Positions 4,836-11,470 are shown, counted from the first letter of the stretch. The stretch: DNA of 12,444 nucleotides from Candidatus Shapirobacteria bacterium (GCA_016866735.1 VGLL01000022.1:1-12444); one strand, 5' to 3'. A program made the numbers and translations. Notes: generated by a model not told the origin, from the letters alone.

Positions 4836-5946
4836 CGGGCCTTTTCTTATTAACCAACTCTTCTAAAATTCTCCACCTTCTCTTCTTCTCGCTATATGGC
4901 ACGTCGTCTTTGAACTTATAAGCGGCGGTTCCCGGCCGAGGCGAATACATGGCGATATAAGCCTTTGCAAACCCCGCTCTTTCACAAAGATCAACCGTAT
5001 GTTTAAACTGTTCTTCTGTTTCTTCGGGAAAACCGACGATAATGTCTGTGCCAATTTCTATATCTGGGATTTCCTTTTTGATTCTTTTGATTAGTTTAAT
5101 GTATTGAAGTGCCGTATAAGGCCGATTCATCCGTCGCAAAACCTCATCGTCGCCGGATTGCACTGGCAGGTGGAGATAGCGGTCAACCTTAGATAATTTC
5201 ATTGCCTCAATAATGTCGTCTGACAGATCCCAGGGGTTACTGGTCAGAAAACTGATTTTTCTAAGGCCTCCGATCTTGTTGAGCACACGGAGCAAGAGCG
5301 CAAAAGGAGTCTGTGTATCATATATTAATATATGATACAGCAAGAGCAAGCTCTTAACGTAACTGACGGAGAAATCTCTTCCGTAGGAATTAACGTTCTG
5401 GCCCAGCAAAGTAACTTCTTTATATCCCCGCTTCACTAGTTCCTTAACTTCGCAAATAATCTCCTCAAAAGGTCTAGGTTTTTCTCTACCGCGGGCATAG
5501 GGTACGACACAATAGGCGCAGAAATTATTGCATCCCTCCATAATCGGCACCCAGGCATGCGACCCAGAATTGCGAATTGCCAAATTATCCAATTGAGAAT
5601 TTCCGAAAAATTCACTTATCTTTTTGAATTCATCAGCCAGGGGTAATTTTTTCTTAAGATCGGCAAGCGGATGATAAAGCATGCAGCCGGTCAAAATTAC
5701 CTTGTATTTAGTATTTGGTATGTAGTATTTAGGGGGGGTCTTAAGATTTTTTACAAGTCCAAGGACCCGATCTTCAGCTGTTTGGCGAACAGAACAGGTG
5801 TTGATTATCACTTCGTCCGCCTCTTCTGGAGATTTTGCCGCTTTCCATCCTTTTGCCTCATACCAACCAGCGATCCTCTCCGAATCCGCCTCGTTCATCT
5901 GACAGCCATATGTTCTAATATAATATCTCTTAAATTTATCAGGCAT
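4822..5946 (-). CDS. miaB: tRNA-2-methylthio-N6-dimethylallyladenosine synthase MiaB, lacking TRAM
   Basis: MiaB is a radical-SAM enzyme that adds a methylthio group to i6A37 in tRNA. Counting from the upstream TTG at 5961, the N-terminal cluster ligands are Cys20 (YGCQMNEADSER), Cys56 (NTCSVR) and Cys93 (TGCM). The radical-SAM triad is Cys144, Cys148 and Cys151 (CNNFCAYCVVPYARGRE). I prefer the ATG at 5946 (374 residues), preceded by GGGGA. The protein stops at KKRPANRS soon after the conserved YSPRPGTAAYKF, so the C-terminal TRAM domain (about 60-70 residues in the family) is absent. The gene's end overlaps a convergent gene by 14 bases. Two in-frame repeat insertions lie in it, at 5704-5738 and 5291-5347. 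The i6A substrate is supplied by MiaA, encoded at 3018-4046. Confidence 0.95.
   Translation of the reverse strand: MPDKFKRYYIRTYGCQMNEADSERIAGWYEAKGWKAAKSPEEADEVIINTCSVRQTAEDRVLGLVKNLKTPPKYYIPNTKYKVILTGCMLYHPLADLKKKLPLADEFKKISEFFGNSQLDNLAIRNSGSHAWVPIMEGCNNFCAYCVVPYARGREKPRPFEEIICEVKELVKRGYKEVTLLGQNVNSYGRDFSVSYVKSLLLLYHILIYDTQTPFALLLRVLNKIGGLRKISFLTSNPWDLSDDIIEAMKLSKVDRYLHLPVQSGDDEVLRRMNRPYTALQYIKLIKRIKKEIPDIEIGTDIIVGFPEETEEQFKHTVDLCERAGFAKAYIAMYSPRPGTAAYKFKDDVPYSEKKRRWRILEELVNKKRPANRS
5291..5347. repeat. Palindromic insertion with 9-base direct repeats inside miaB
   Basis: A perfect 26-base palindrome at 5314-5339 (arm TGTATCATATATT) lies between two copies of AGCAAGAGC, at 5291-5299 and 5339-5347. 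The copies start exactly 48 bases apart, that is 16 codons. Translated, the repeats give SLLLL and ALLLR; deleting 48 bases leaves a MiaB-like SLLLLRVLNKIGG. The pattern fits an element of about 39 bases plus a 9-base target duplication. Confidence 0.7.
5704..5738. repeat. Heptamer array (GTATTTA type, 4 units) inside miaB
   Basis: Units GTATTTA, GTATTTG, GTATGTA and GTATTTA run end to end at 5704-5731, followed by seven Gs (5732-5738). On the coding strand they encode PPKYYIPNTKYK, about residues 76-87, between the second and third cluster cysteines of MiaB. Unit, orientation and terminal G-tract match the two arrays in miaA. Confidence 0.8.
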
Positions 5947-5966
5947 AAAAGCTTTCCCCAACTTAC

Positions 5967-6056
5967 TTAATCGGCTCGCCCGCCGGATAACGCACCTTGA
6001 GCCGTGTATGAATAATACTGGAAAGGCGAAAAGGTCTTAATAAAATATTTTTTCAT
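5967..6056 (-). other. Possible 29-codon open frame upstream of miaB
   Basis: Between the last permease gene and miaB, the minus strand holds an ATG (6054-6056) opening 29 codons to a TAA. The product begins MKKYFIKTF and continues SPFQYYSYTAQGALSGGRAD. The first nine residues resemble a typical MiaB N-terminus (compare KRYYIRTYGCQ in the downstream gene), but the next residues do not. It could be a small protein, a decayed MiaB start, or chance. I assign no function. Confidence 0.25.
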
Positions 6057-6067
6057 CGTGAGTATTC

Positions 6068-6865
6068 TTAACTACTGGCGCTGGAATACTGCTTTAGGGC
6101 GTATTTCCAAAACTTCAAAGAACCCCAAAGGAAGAGGCCGGTAATTAGAAAAGAAAAGGCAATCCATTGCCAGGACAAAAGTCCCAAAAGCGCTTTGGCA
6201 GGAACGGTAATTAGGATCACCACCGGAATAGTAAAGGTCAAAATGTATTGGATTCCTTTTTGGTAAATATCAGTTGGAAACCGCGCCATATTAGTCAAAT
6301 CCCGATAAACCCAAACCAAGTGATCGATCTCTGTAGTCAAAACGCAAACAGCGCAAACAAAAAGATGAAAAGCAAAGCCTAAAACTAAGCTATTGATAAA
6401 GAGCAAAAGGAAGAGAACTAGACTCGTCGAACTGGTAAAAAGGTGATGGCTGAAGATAAACAAAAGGAAATAAATCCAAAGAGGGATAAGGGTGATAAAA
6501 TCCAAAATATCAGTCCAGCCAAATACCGGCCGGAAAAAGGAGGGCAGCGGCTTAAGCAGGTCAATATCATAATTGCCCGCCACCACGCTAAAACGAAATT
6601 GGTAAACACCTCGGAAAAGGAACTGAACCATAATATCAATTAAATTGAAGACAAGGTAAAAGAAAATTACCTGCTCGCGGTTATACCCCGCTAAGTTTTG
6701 GGTGGAGGATAAGATCATAAAGAGAAAGACAAAAAAGAGGAGAAAACGGACGATTTTGCCGACCAAAAACAAAACCCCGGCCCAACGACTCAACAACTGG
6801 GATTGAGCGGCCCGGGAAGATACCATCAGCCAAATTTTGATTAGTCTAACCGCCGAACGCACCAT
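6068..6865 (-). CDS. ABC-2 type permease, COG3694/DUF990-like
   Basis: A 265-residue protein with about six membrane helices and charged, loop-like segments such as GNYDIDLLKPLPSFFRPVFGWTD at about 97-119. It ends in a hydrophobic pair of helices and KFWKYALKQYSSASS. Layout and the 'LLKPLP' loop after the second helix match the permease partner of the uncharacterised COG4586/4587/3694 exporters, a family assignment made from memory. Its ATG (6865) lies inside the preceding permease gene (20-base overlap), so the two are probably made in equal amounts and pair as a heterodimer with the ATPase at 8087-9070. Substrate unknown. No terminator is visible downstream. Confidence 0.85.
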   Translation of the reverse strand: MVRSAVRLIKIWLMVSSRAAQSQLLSRWAGVLFLVGKIVRFLLFFVFLFMILSSTQNLAGYNREQVIFFYLVFNLIDIMVQFLFRGVYQFRFSVVAGNYDIDLLKPLPSFFRPVFGWTDILDFITLIPLWIYFLLFIFSHHLFTSSTSLVLFLLLFINSLVLGFAFHLFVCAVCVLTTEIDHLVWVYRDLTNMARFPTDIYQKGIQYILTFTIPVVILITVPAKALLGLLSWQWIAFSFLITGLFLWGSLKFWKYALKQYSSASS

Positions 6866-7643
6866 AATTTTTCGCTCCTTTTTGCCACAAAAGATTTGCC
6901 AACCGATAAAAAATAATTAACCATAAACCACAGATTAATATTCCCTTAATCGCCGTCGCCGCTGACAACTGCTCTAGCCAAATCTTTAGGGGGAAAAAAA
7001 CCAGGTAGGGGAACGGCGTAAGATTTATCATCCCCTGCAGCCAACCGGGCAAGACATCTATCGGGAAATAGGCGCCGGCAAAAAATTCTAAAAAAATTAT
7101 CCCGAAAAGCCAGCGAGTAGCCCAGATTTCCTCGGTCCAGAAAGCAAAGGCAGAAAGGAAAAAACTCACAAAGAAGTATAAAAACAGAGCCAAAACCAAT
7201 AAAAGCGCAAAAAATAAGTATGTTTCGGTTCGCTGGGGAAAGTAGAAGGGAATTCTTAAAAAGTATACCGCTATCCCAATTTCCAAAAAGGTAAAAAATA
7301 GATTCAGAAGCTTATCGACTACGTCTCTAGTTAGCCAAAACGAAAACATGCCGATAGGACATAGCAAAATCTTGGTTAGCTCCCCACTCCTAATCTGCCC
7401 GGCCAAGTCAGCCGACCTTGAACCCAAAACAAAACTGCGCAGGAAAGCGACCCCCACTACGTAAGCTAGCATTTTAGCTCGTTCGTATCCCAGTAGCGCT
7501 GTTCGGTCTCCATAAATCGCTAGCCAAAAGAAAAGAAGCGTCAGAAAAAAAACAAAACTGCGGAAACGCCAGAGGACAAAGTTGAGGCGATAAACAAAAT
7601 ATTCTTGAAGAGTAAGTTTGGAGAGCTGAAAGTATTTTTTCAT
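6846..7643 (-). CDS. ABC-2 type permease, COG4587-like
   Basis: About 265 residues with roughly six membrane helices. It shares a layout with the permease at 9076-9870: an early FWLAIYG/FIWMIIYG segment, GELTKILLCP against GKLSNFLVKP in the cytoplasmic loop, a late PGWLQGMINLTPFPY against PRWFQITAGILPFSY segment, and a basic tail W-x-KGAKNYG against W-x-RGVKRYEG. I take the ATG at 7641-7643 (MKKYFQLSKLTLQEY) as the start. The eight extra residues from 7667 (MNLWVFAS) are encoded by an octamer repeat array and have no counterpart in the paralogue. The gene follows the four-helix-bundle gene and overlaps the next permease by 20 bases. Confidence 0.85.
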   Translation of the reverse strand: MKKYFQLSKLTLQEYFVYRLNFVLWRFRSFVFFLTLLFFWLAIYGDRTALLGYERAKMLAYVVGVAFLRSFVLGSRSADLAGQIRSGELTKILLCPIGMFSFWLTRDVVDKLLNLFFTFLEIGIAVYFLRIPFYFPQRTETYLFFALLLVLALFLYFFVSFFLSAFAFWTEEIWATRWLFGIIFLEFFAGAYFPIDVLPGWLQGMINLTPFPYLVFFPLKIWLEQLSAATAIKGILICGLWLIIFYRLANLLWQKGAKNYGAFGG

Positions 7644-7699
7644 AGATGCAAAGACCCAAAGATTCATAGATACAAAGATAAAAAGATTTACAGATTTAA
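7644..7699. repeat. Octamer array (AGATxxAA type, 7 units), left flank of the four-helix-bundle gene
   Basis: Seven 8-base units run without a gap: AGATGCAA, AGACCCAA, AGATTCAT, AGATACAA, AGATAAAA, AGATTTAC and AGATTTAA, each beginning AGA. The array starts at the permease ATG (7641-7643) and ends over the stop codon of the four-helix-bundle gene (7688-7690). The same octamer recurs in the opposite orientation at 8062-8085. Confidence 0.8.
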
Positions 7700-8065
7700 C
7701 TTAACCCTTTTCATGAAAGAATTAAGCATCACTGCCAGTTCCTTACGCTTCTCTTCAATCTCTTGGTAATCTTTTTGGGAGAGATATTCTAGATCCAGCG
7801 CTATCTCTAAACAAGCCTCGGCTTCTACCAAAGAGGAATCAGCTATTTCCAGAAATCTTAAAAATTCCTTCTGGGAGAAATTCCTTCGATGACCCTCGAC
7901 GATATTCAATAGGAAGGAAATTACTGCTCTTCTTAACTGCGATTGTAGTCCGAAAATCTCTGACTTAGGAAAATTCTCTGTTTTCTGGTAGACCAATCTA
8001 ATAAAAGACTTGCCTTTCTGCCAGATTATAAGTTTATGATAATCGCCTTTTTTCTCCCTCTGCAT
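7688..8065 (-). CDS. Four-helix-bundle protein (S23 / 23S rRNA intervening-sequence family)
   Basis: A 125-residue, mostly helical protein with the family pattern: YHKLIIWQKGKSFIRLVYQKTENFP-type start (residues 9-33), SEIFGLQSQLRRAVISFLLNIVEGHRR (35-61) and the acidic third helix FLEIADSSLVEAEACLEIA (70-88). The family was first seen in intervening sequences of 23S rRNA and also occurs free-standing in many uncultured bacteria. Avd of diversity-generating retroelements has the same fold, but no reverse transcriptase is present here. The biochemical role is unknown; basic patches suggest nucleic-acid binding. It interrupts an ABC transporter operon and has octamer repeats at both ends, with the stop codon inside one array and the first codons (MQRE) inside the other. 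It therefore looks like an acquired cassette. Confidence 0.88.
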   Translation of the reverse strand: MQREKKGDYHKLIIWQKGKSFIRLVYQKTENFPKSEIFGLQSQLRRAVISFLLNIVEGHRRNFSQKEFLRFLEIADSSLVEAEACLEIALDLEYLSQKDYQEIEEKRKELAVMLNSFMKRVKLNL

Positions 8066-8085
8066 CTTTGCATCTCTGCATCCCT
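8062..8085. repeat. Octamer array (GCATCTTT, 3 units), right flank of the four-helix-bundle gene
   Basis: Three units, GCATCTTT, GCATCTCT and GCATCCCT, lie end to end just before the stop of the ATPase gene in plus coordinates (8087). On the minus strand they read AGATGCAA-like, the same octamer as at 7644-7651 but inverted. The start codon of the four-helix-bundle gene lies in the first unit. Confidence 0.75.
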
Positions 8086-8086
8086 A

Positions 8087-9070
8087 TTACGCAAGATCCT
8101 TCCCGCTAAACACCTCCCTGATAATATCCTCAATCGGTACCTCTTCTACATTCAGGTCAGCAACGGGAAAGTGCTGGAGGAGTTCTGCCGCAGCCACCGA
8201 AACCGCCTCGCGCCTTACTGAAATAACTGCTTTCGGAAAGCTGTACTCCTTTACCTCGCCTATTTCGCTAAGCTTCTTCGGATCAATTTCCTTTCCAAAA
8301 ACGACCGACAAAACTTTGTGGTCGGCATACTTTTCCACAATTTCCGAAAGCTGGCCGTCAAAAACAATCTTGCCTTTATCGATAATAATCACCCTTTGGC
8401 AAAGTTCCTTGACATCGCCCATATAGTGGCTGGTTAAAATGATAGTTGACTTCTTACGGCGGTTATATTCTTTAATAAAATCGCGAATCTTTTTCTGCAT
8501 GACCACATCTAGACCGATGGTCGGTTCGTCCAGGAACAACACTTTAGGCGAATGAAGCAGGGCAGCGATCAGTTCGCACTTCATTCTTTGGCCTAAAGAG
8601 AGTTTTCTCACTTGGATTTTCAAAACATCTTCAACCTCTAGCAGCTTAACTAACTCCCCAAGGGTTTCCTCAAATTGCGTCTCTGGCACTTCGTAAATTT
8701 CTTTATTTAAAATAAAAGTTTCCATGGCCGGGAGATCCCACCAGAGTTGATTCTTCTGTCCCATCACCAGCGAAATCTGTTTAAGGAAAGCGGCCTTTCT
8801 ATCCCAGGGGTTGAAATCCAATACCGAAACTACGCCAGCAGTAGGGTATAGAAGTCCGGAAAGGCACTTTAGGGTTGTGGTTTTACCCGCCCCATTGGGC
8901 CCGATGAAGCCGACTAATTCGCCCTCCTCAATTTCAAAAGAGATATTGTCAACCGCCTTAACATCCTCATACTTCCGTGCCACCAAAGACTTAAGCGAAC
9001 CGATCAGTCCCGGCTCTTTTTTATGAACCTGGTAGAATTTCTTAAGACTTTTAACTTCAATTACCGGCAT
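8087..9070 (-). CDS. ABC transporter ATPase, COG4586-like
   Basis: A 327-residue ATP-binding subunit. Walker A GPNGAGKT is at 57-64, the Q-loop GQKNQLWWD at 104-112, signature LSLGQ at 157-161, Walker B VLFLDEP at 177-183 and the H-loop His215 (TSHYMGD). An N-terminal extension before the strand KAVDNISFEI (about residues 12-37, VHKKEPGLIGSLKSLVARKYEDV) and the GQKNQLWWDLPA segment are typical of the COG4586 exporters, whose partners are the COG4587 and COG3694 permeases. All ATPase motifs are intact, so it should be active. It starts five bases after the stop of the upstream permease gene. The two other permease genes follow beyond the intruding four-helix-bundle gene. The substrate is unknown. 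Confidence 0.93.
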   Translation of the reverse strand: MPVIEVKSLKKFYQVHKKEPGLIGSLKSLVARKYEDVKAVDNISFEIEEGELVGFIGPNGAGKTTTLKCLSGLLYPTAGVVSVLDFNPWDRKAAFLKQISLVMGQKNQLWWDLPAMETFILNKEIYEVPETQFEETLGELVKLLEVEDVLKIQVRKLSLGQRMKCELIAALLHSPKVLFLDEPTIGLDVVMQKKIRDFIKEYNRRKKSTIILTSHYMGDVKELCQRVIIIDKGKIVFDGQLSEIVEKYADHKVLSVVFGKEIDPKKLSEIGEVKEYSFPKAVISVRREAVSVAAAELLQHFPVADLNVEEVPIEDIIREVFSGKDLA

Positions 9071-9075
9071 AATTT

Positions 9076-9870
9076 TTATATTCCTACTCCCTCATACCTC
9101 TTAACTCCTCTCCTCCAGACAAATCTCGAGAGAAGGTATAAAATTGCCACCCAGAGGATCTGAATCCCAAGTCCTCTTATGGTTTCCATCATACTTATCT
9201 TGCGAAGGTAAATCAACATGGGAAAGTAGCGAGTGTAAGAAAAGGGCAAAATGCCCGCGGTAATTTGGAACCATCTTGGAAAGAACACGATCGGTGCATA
9301 CCCTCCGGAAAAGATACTCTTCAGCGTTCTGGCGAGGCCACTAAATCCTGAGGTGGTAATTGTCCAAAAAGAAATGAATCCGGTGCAAAAATCTAAAAGG
9401 GCGTTAATTATCAACGAAAATATAATTGAAATGAGGAACAGCACTAAGATGGTAGCGTCAAGGTTAATAATAAATTTATCCCGAAAAACTGCTGCCACTA
9501 AGGCATAGACAATAATTCTTATCAGTACGTTAAGTGGCTTACCCGATAGACTACCAAAGAACCTAGTACGGGGATAACTCATTGGCTTAACTAAAAAATT
9601 TGAGAGCTTTCCTTCTTGGATATCCTTTTCGATTCGCTCGGGAATTGGGGAAGAAATAATGTTGCTTATTAACCCGACGCCAATTAGATAAGTGACCGTT
9701 TCGGGTAAGCTAAAACCGGCGATACTATTTCTTTCGCCATAAATTATCATCCAAATGAAAAGGAAAATTAAGGTATCTAAGAACTCATTAAGGCCCCAAA
9801 GGAAAAAATCGGAGCTATAAACTAAGGTGCTTTTTATTCCCGCTTTGGCCCACGCAACATACTTCCTCAC
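9076..9870 (-). CDS. ABC-2 type permease, first gene of the exporter cluster
   Basis: A 264-residue integral membrane protein with about six helices, paralogous to the permease at 6846-7643 (shared IYGERNS/IYGDRTA, EGKLSNFLVKP/SGELTKILLCP, the PRWFQITAGILPFSYTRYFP region, and a basic W-x-RG-x-KRY tail). It starts with GTG at 9868-9870 (MRKYVAWAKAGIKSTLVY), only six bases after a TGC-TAAAAT extended -10 at 9877-9885. The transcript may therefore begin at or near the GTG with no leader. It is followed by the ATPase after five bases. With the two downstream permeases this makes three membrane subunits for one ATPase; two alternative pairings or a duplication are possible. Confidence 0.88.
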   Translation of the reverse strand: MRKYVAWAKAGIKSTLVYSSDFFLWGLNEFLDTLIFLFIWMIIYGERNSIAGFSLPETVTYLIGVGLISNIISSPIPERIEKDIQEGKLSNFLVKPMSYPRTRFFGSLSGKPLNVLIRIIVYALVAAVFRDKFIINLDATILVLFLISIIFSLIINALLDFCTGFISFWTITTSGFSGLARTLKSIFSGGYAPIVFFPRWFQITAGILPFSYTRYFPMLIYLRKISMMETIRGLGIQILWVAILYLLSRFVWRRGVKRYEGVGI

Positions 9871-9876
9871 AAACCC

Positions 9877-9885
9877 ATTTTAGCA
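9877..9885 (-). promoter_or_regulatory. Extended -10 of the ABC exporter operon
   Basis: The minus strand reads TGC-TAAAAT, ending six bases before the GTG start at 9870. It lies in the 35-base gap after the HU gene. No matching -35 is seen, as is usual for extended -10 promoters. The predicted start of transcription coincides with the start codon. Confidence 0.5.
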
Positions 9886-9905
9886 CGGAAAGAACGCAAG
9901 GGGAA

Positions 9906-10178
9906 TTACTTGATCAGCCTTTTAAGGAGTTTGCCCGGAGAAAAGCGGGCAGCGCGATGAGATTTTACAATCTTTTTTTCCTTTGTTTTCGGATAAACGA
10001 CGGGTTTATCTTTTACCAAAACGGTTTTGAAGGTTCCAAATCCGGACAAAACTACTTTTTCTCCCTTCTGTAGAGTCCTTCCGACCTCATCAAGAAAAGT
10101 GTCAATTACCTCAACCGCTCCCTTCTTGGTGATATGGGCCTTACGGGCAACTAGTTCTGTAATCTGACTCTTTTTCAT
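9906..10178 (-). CDS. hup: HU family DNA-binding protein
   Basis: A 90-residue histone-like protein that bends and compacts DNA as a dimer. Family features are the N-terminal helix pair MKKSQITELVARKAHITKKGAVEVIDTFLDEV, the GEKVVLSGFGTFKT turn (about 38-51), the DNA-clasping arm about 52-73 with the intercalating-Pro region (KDKPVVYPKTKEKKI), and the C-terminal RAARFSPGKLLKRLI (about 75-89). The usual arm sequence RxGRNPxTG is replaced by a Lys-rich KTKEKKIVKSH, so contacts with DNA may differ. The gene lies 23 bases after rny and has its own strong promoter at 10187-10215, so it can be expressed independently. The ATG is eight bases from the -10, suggesting a nearly leaderless mRNA. Confidence 0.95.
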   Translation of the reverse strand: MKKSQITELVARKAHITKKGAVEVIDTFLDEVGRTLQKGEKVVLSGFGTFKTVLVKDKPVVYPKTKEKKIVKSHRAARFSPGKLLKRLIK

Positions 10179-10186
10179 CTGCGCTA

Positions 10187-10215
10187 ATGATAAAGACTCG
10201 CTTATCCTTTGTCAA
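10187..10215 (-). promoter_or_regulatory. Consensus sigma-70 promoter of hup
   Basis: TTGACA (10215-10210), a 17-base spacer and TATCAT (10192-10187) on the minus strand form a near-perfect promoter. The -35 overlaps the end of rny. Initiation about seven bases after the -10 would fall at about 10180, two bases from the ATG (10178). Confidence 0.8.
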
Positions 10216-11470
10216 GACTGGATTGGCCGCTGGGTGCGTTTTCCTGCGCCCTTACTTCCCGAATGCCCGTGACGCGAATTTGGCCAATCCATTTGGCTTC
10301 CTCCTCAAGTTTTCCGGCGACTTTTTTAATTAAAACCGTAAGCTCGGCATCGCTTACTTCCTCCGGCTTGACAATCACTCTCACTTCTCTCCCGGCCTGG
10401 TAGGCGGCAACTTCGGCGACGCCGGGGAAAGATTTCGCCATTTCCTCAATCCGGGTCATCCGCTTTAAATATTCTTCATGCGGTTCGTAGCGCGCCCCGG
10501 GCCGACTGCCAGAAATGGCATCAGCAATCCAGACAATGGCCGACTCATCAGAAGAAAAAGGCCGATCTTCGTGGTGCTCGGCGACGCAAGCGACAACTGA
10601 CTCGGGCAAATGATATTTCTTTAAAAGATCCACGCCTAACTGGATATGATTTCCCTCTTCTTCGGTGACAACTTTTCCCACATCATGCAGCAAACAGCCG
10701 AGACGAACTACTGCCGTATCCGCCTTCAGCTCTTCGGCGATCGCCACGCCGATCTTAGTCTCCTCCATCGTGTGGACTAAGAGATTCTGGCCATACGAGA
10801 AACGGTACTTATAGCGGCCAAGAATTTTTATTAAATCAGGATGAAGATTGTAAACCCCAACCGCGTGGCAAAGCTTCTTTCCCTCTTCGAGCAGAATTTG
10901 ATCAACCTGGGCTTTGGTTTGCGTAACAATTTCTTCGATCCGGTCCGGCTGGATCCGGCCGTCTTTTATCAGTTTCTCTAGAGAAAGTCTGGCCACTTCC
11001 CGGCGGATTGGATCAAAAGAAGAAAGCCGCAGGTCCAGGGTCTCATCCAGCTCAACCTCCACCCCGGTTGCTTGCTCAAAGGCGCGGATGTTTCGTCCCT
11101 CTTTGCCAATGATTCTGCCTTTTATTTCCTCATCAGCGAGTCTAATGGTAGAAACGGTATACTCGGCCACCAAGTCTGTTAAGCCGTGCCTCATCGCCTC
11201 GATGAGAATTTCCCTTGCTTTTTCCTGGCTGGTCGCCCTAATCTCGTCTTCGGCACCTTTTATCTTGCGCGCGATTTCGTCGGCCAGTTTTTTTTCTGTT
11301 TCCGCAAGAACGATTTTCTTTGCCTCTTCGGAAGATAGCCCGGCCAGTCTCGCTTTCTCTTTTTCTAGCTCTTCTTCCCTTTTCTTGAGCTCCTCCTCTT
11401 TTTTCACTAAATACGAAGCGATCTCAAGATCGCTTGTTTTCTGTTTGGCTTGGCCACTAAAAACCGGCAT
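10202..11470 (-). CDS. rny: Ribonuclease Y without its membrane anchor
   Basis: RNase Y is an endonuclease that starts mRNA decay. The 422-residue protein has a coiled coil (about 18-95, rich in E/K), the KH domain with GRIIGKEGRNIRAFE (118-132, GKEG loop) and the HD phosphohydrolase domain with His233, His262-Asp263 (LLHDVGKV) and HHED at 299-302. It ends with the conserved C-terminal region through VTGIREVRA. Full-length family members are about 510-520 residues with an N-terminal transmembrane helix; here that helix and part of the coiled coil are missing. Upstream, the frame meets a TAA after 14 codons with no hydrophobic segment, so I see no hidden anchor. The enzyme is probably cytosolic. 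An AAGCGATCT inverted repeat sits at codons 13-19. The promoter is inside the recX end, with a leader of about 120 bases. Confidence 0.95.
   Translation of the reverse strand: MPVFSGQAKQKTSDLEIASYLVKKEEELKKREEELEKEKARLAGLSSEEAKKIVLAETEKKLADEIARKIKGAEDEIRATSQEKAREILIEAMRHGLTDLVAEYTVSTIRLADEEIKGRIIGKEGRNIRAFEQATGVEVELDETLDLRLSSFDPIRREVARLSLEKLIKDGRIQPDRIEEIVTQTKAQVDQILLEEGKKLCHAVGVYNLHPDLIKILGRYKYRFSYGQNLLVHTMEETKIGVAIAEELKADTAVVRLGCLLHDVGKVVTEEEGNHIQLGVDLLKKYHLPESVVACVAEHHEDRPFSSDESAIVWIADAISGSRPGARYEPHEEYLKRMTRIEEMAKSFPGVAEVAAYQAGREVRVIVKPEEVSDAELTVLIKKVAGKLEEEAKWIGQIRVTGIREVRAQENAPSGQSSLDKG
11416..11435. repeat. Inverted repeat in the 5' part of rny
   Basis: AAGCGATCT at 11416-11424 and AGATCGCTT at 11427-11435 form a perfect 9-base inverted repeat around CA. 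It encodes SDLEIAS near the shortened N-terminus of RNase Y, where the anchor would normally lead into the coiled coil. It could be an mRNA hairpin or an in-frame palindromic element. Confidence 0.65.

Noticed and set aside
7644..7667. Extended start of the permease at 7667
   Set aside because: The extra residues are translated repeat units; the ATG at 7643 aligns with the paralogue's start.
7688..8065. Diversity-generating retroelement accessory protein (Avd)
   Set aside because: The fold is similar but there is no reverse transcriptase, template repeat or variable repeat in the window.
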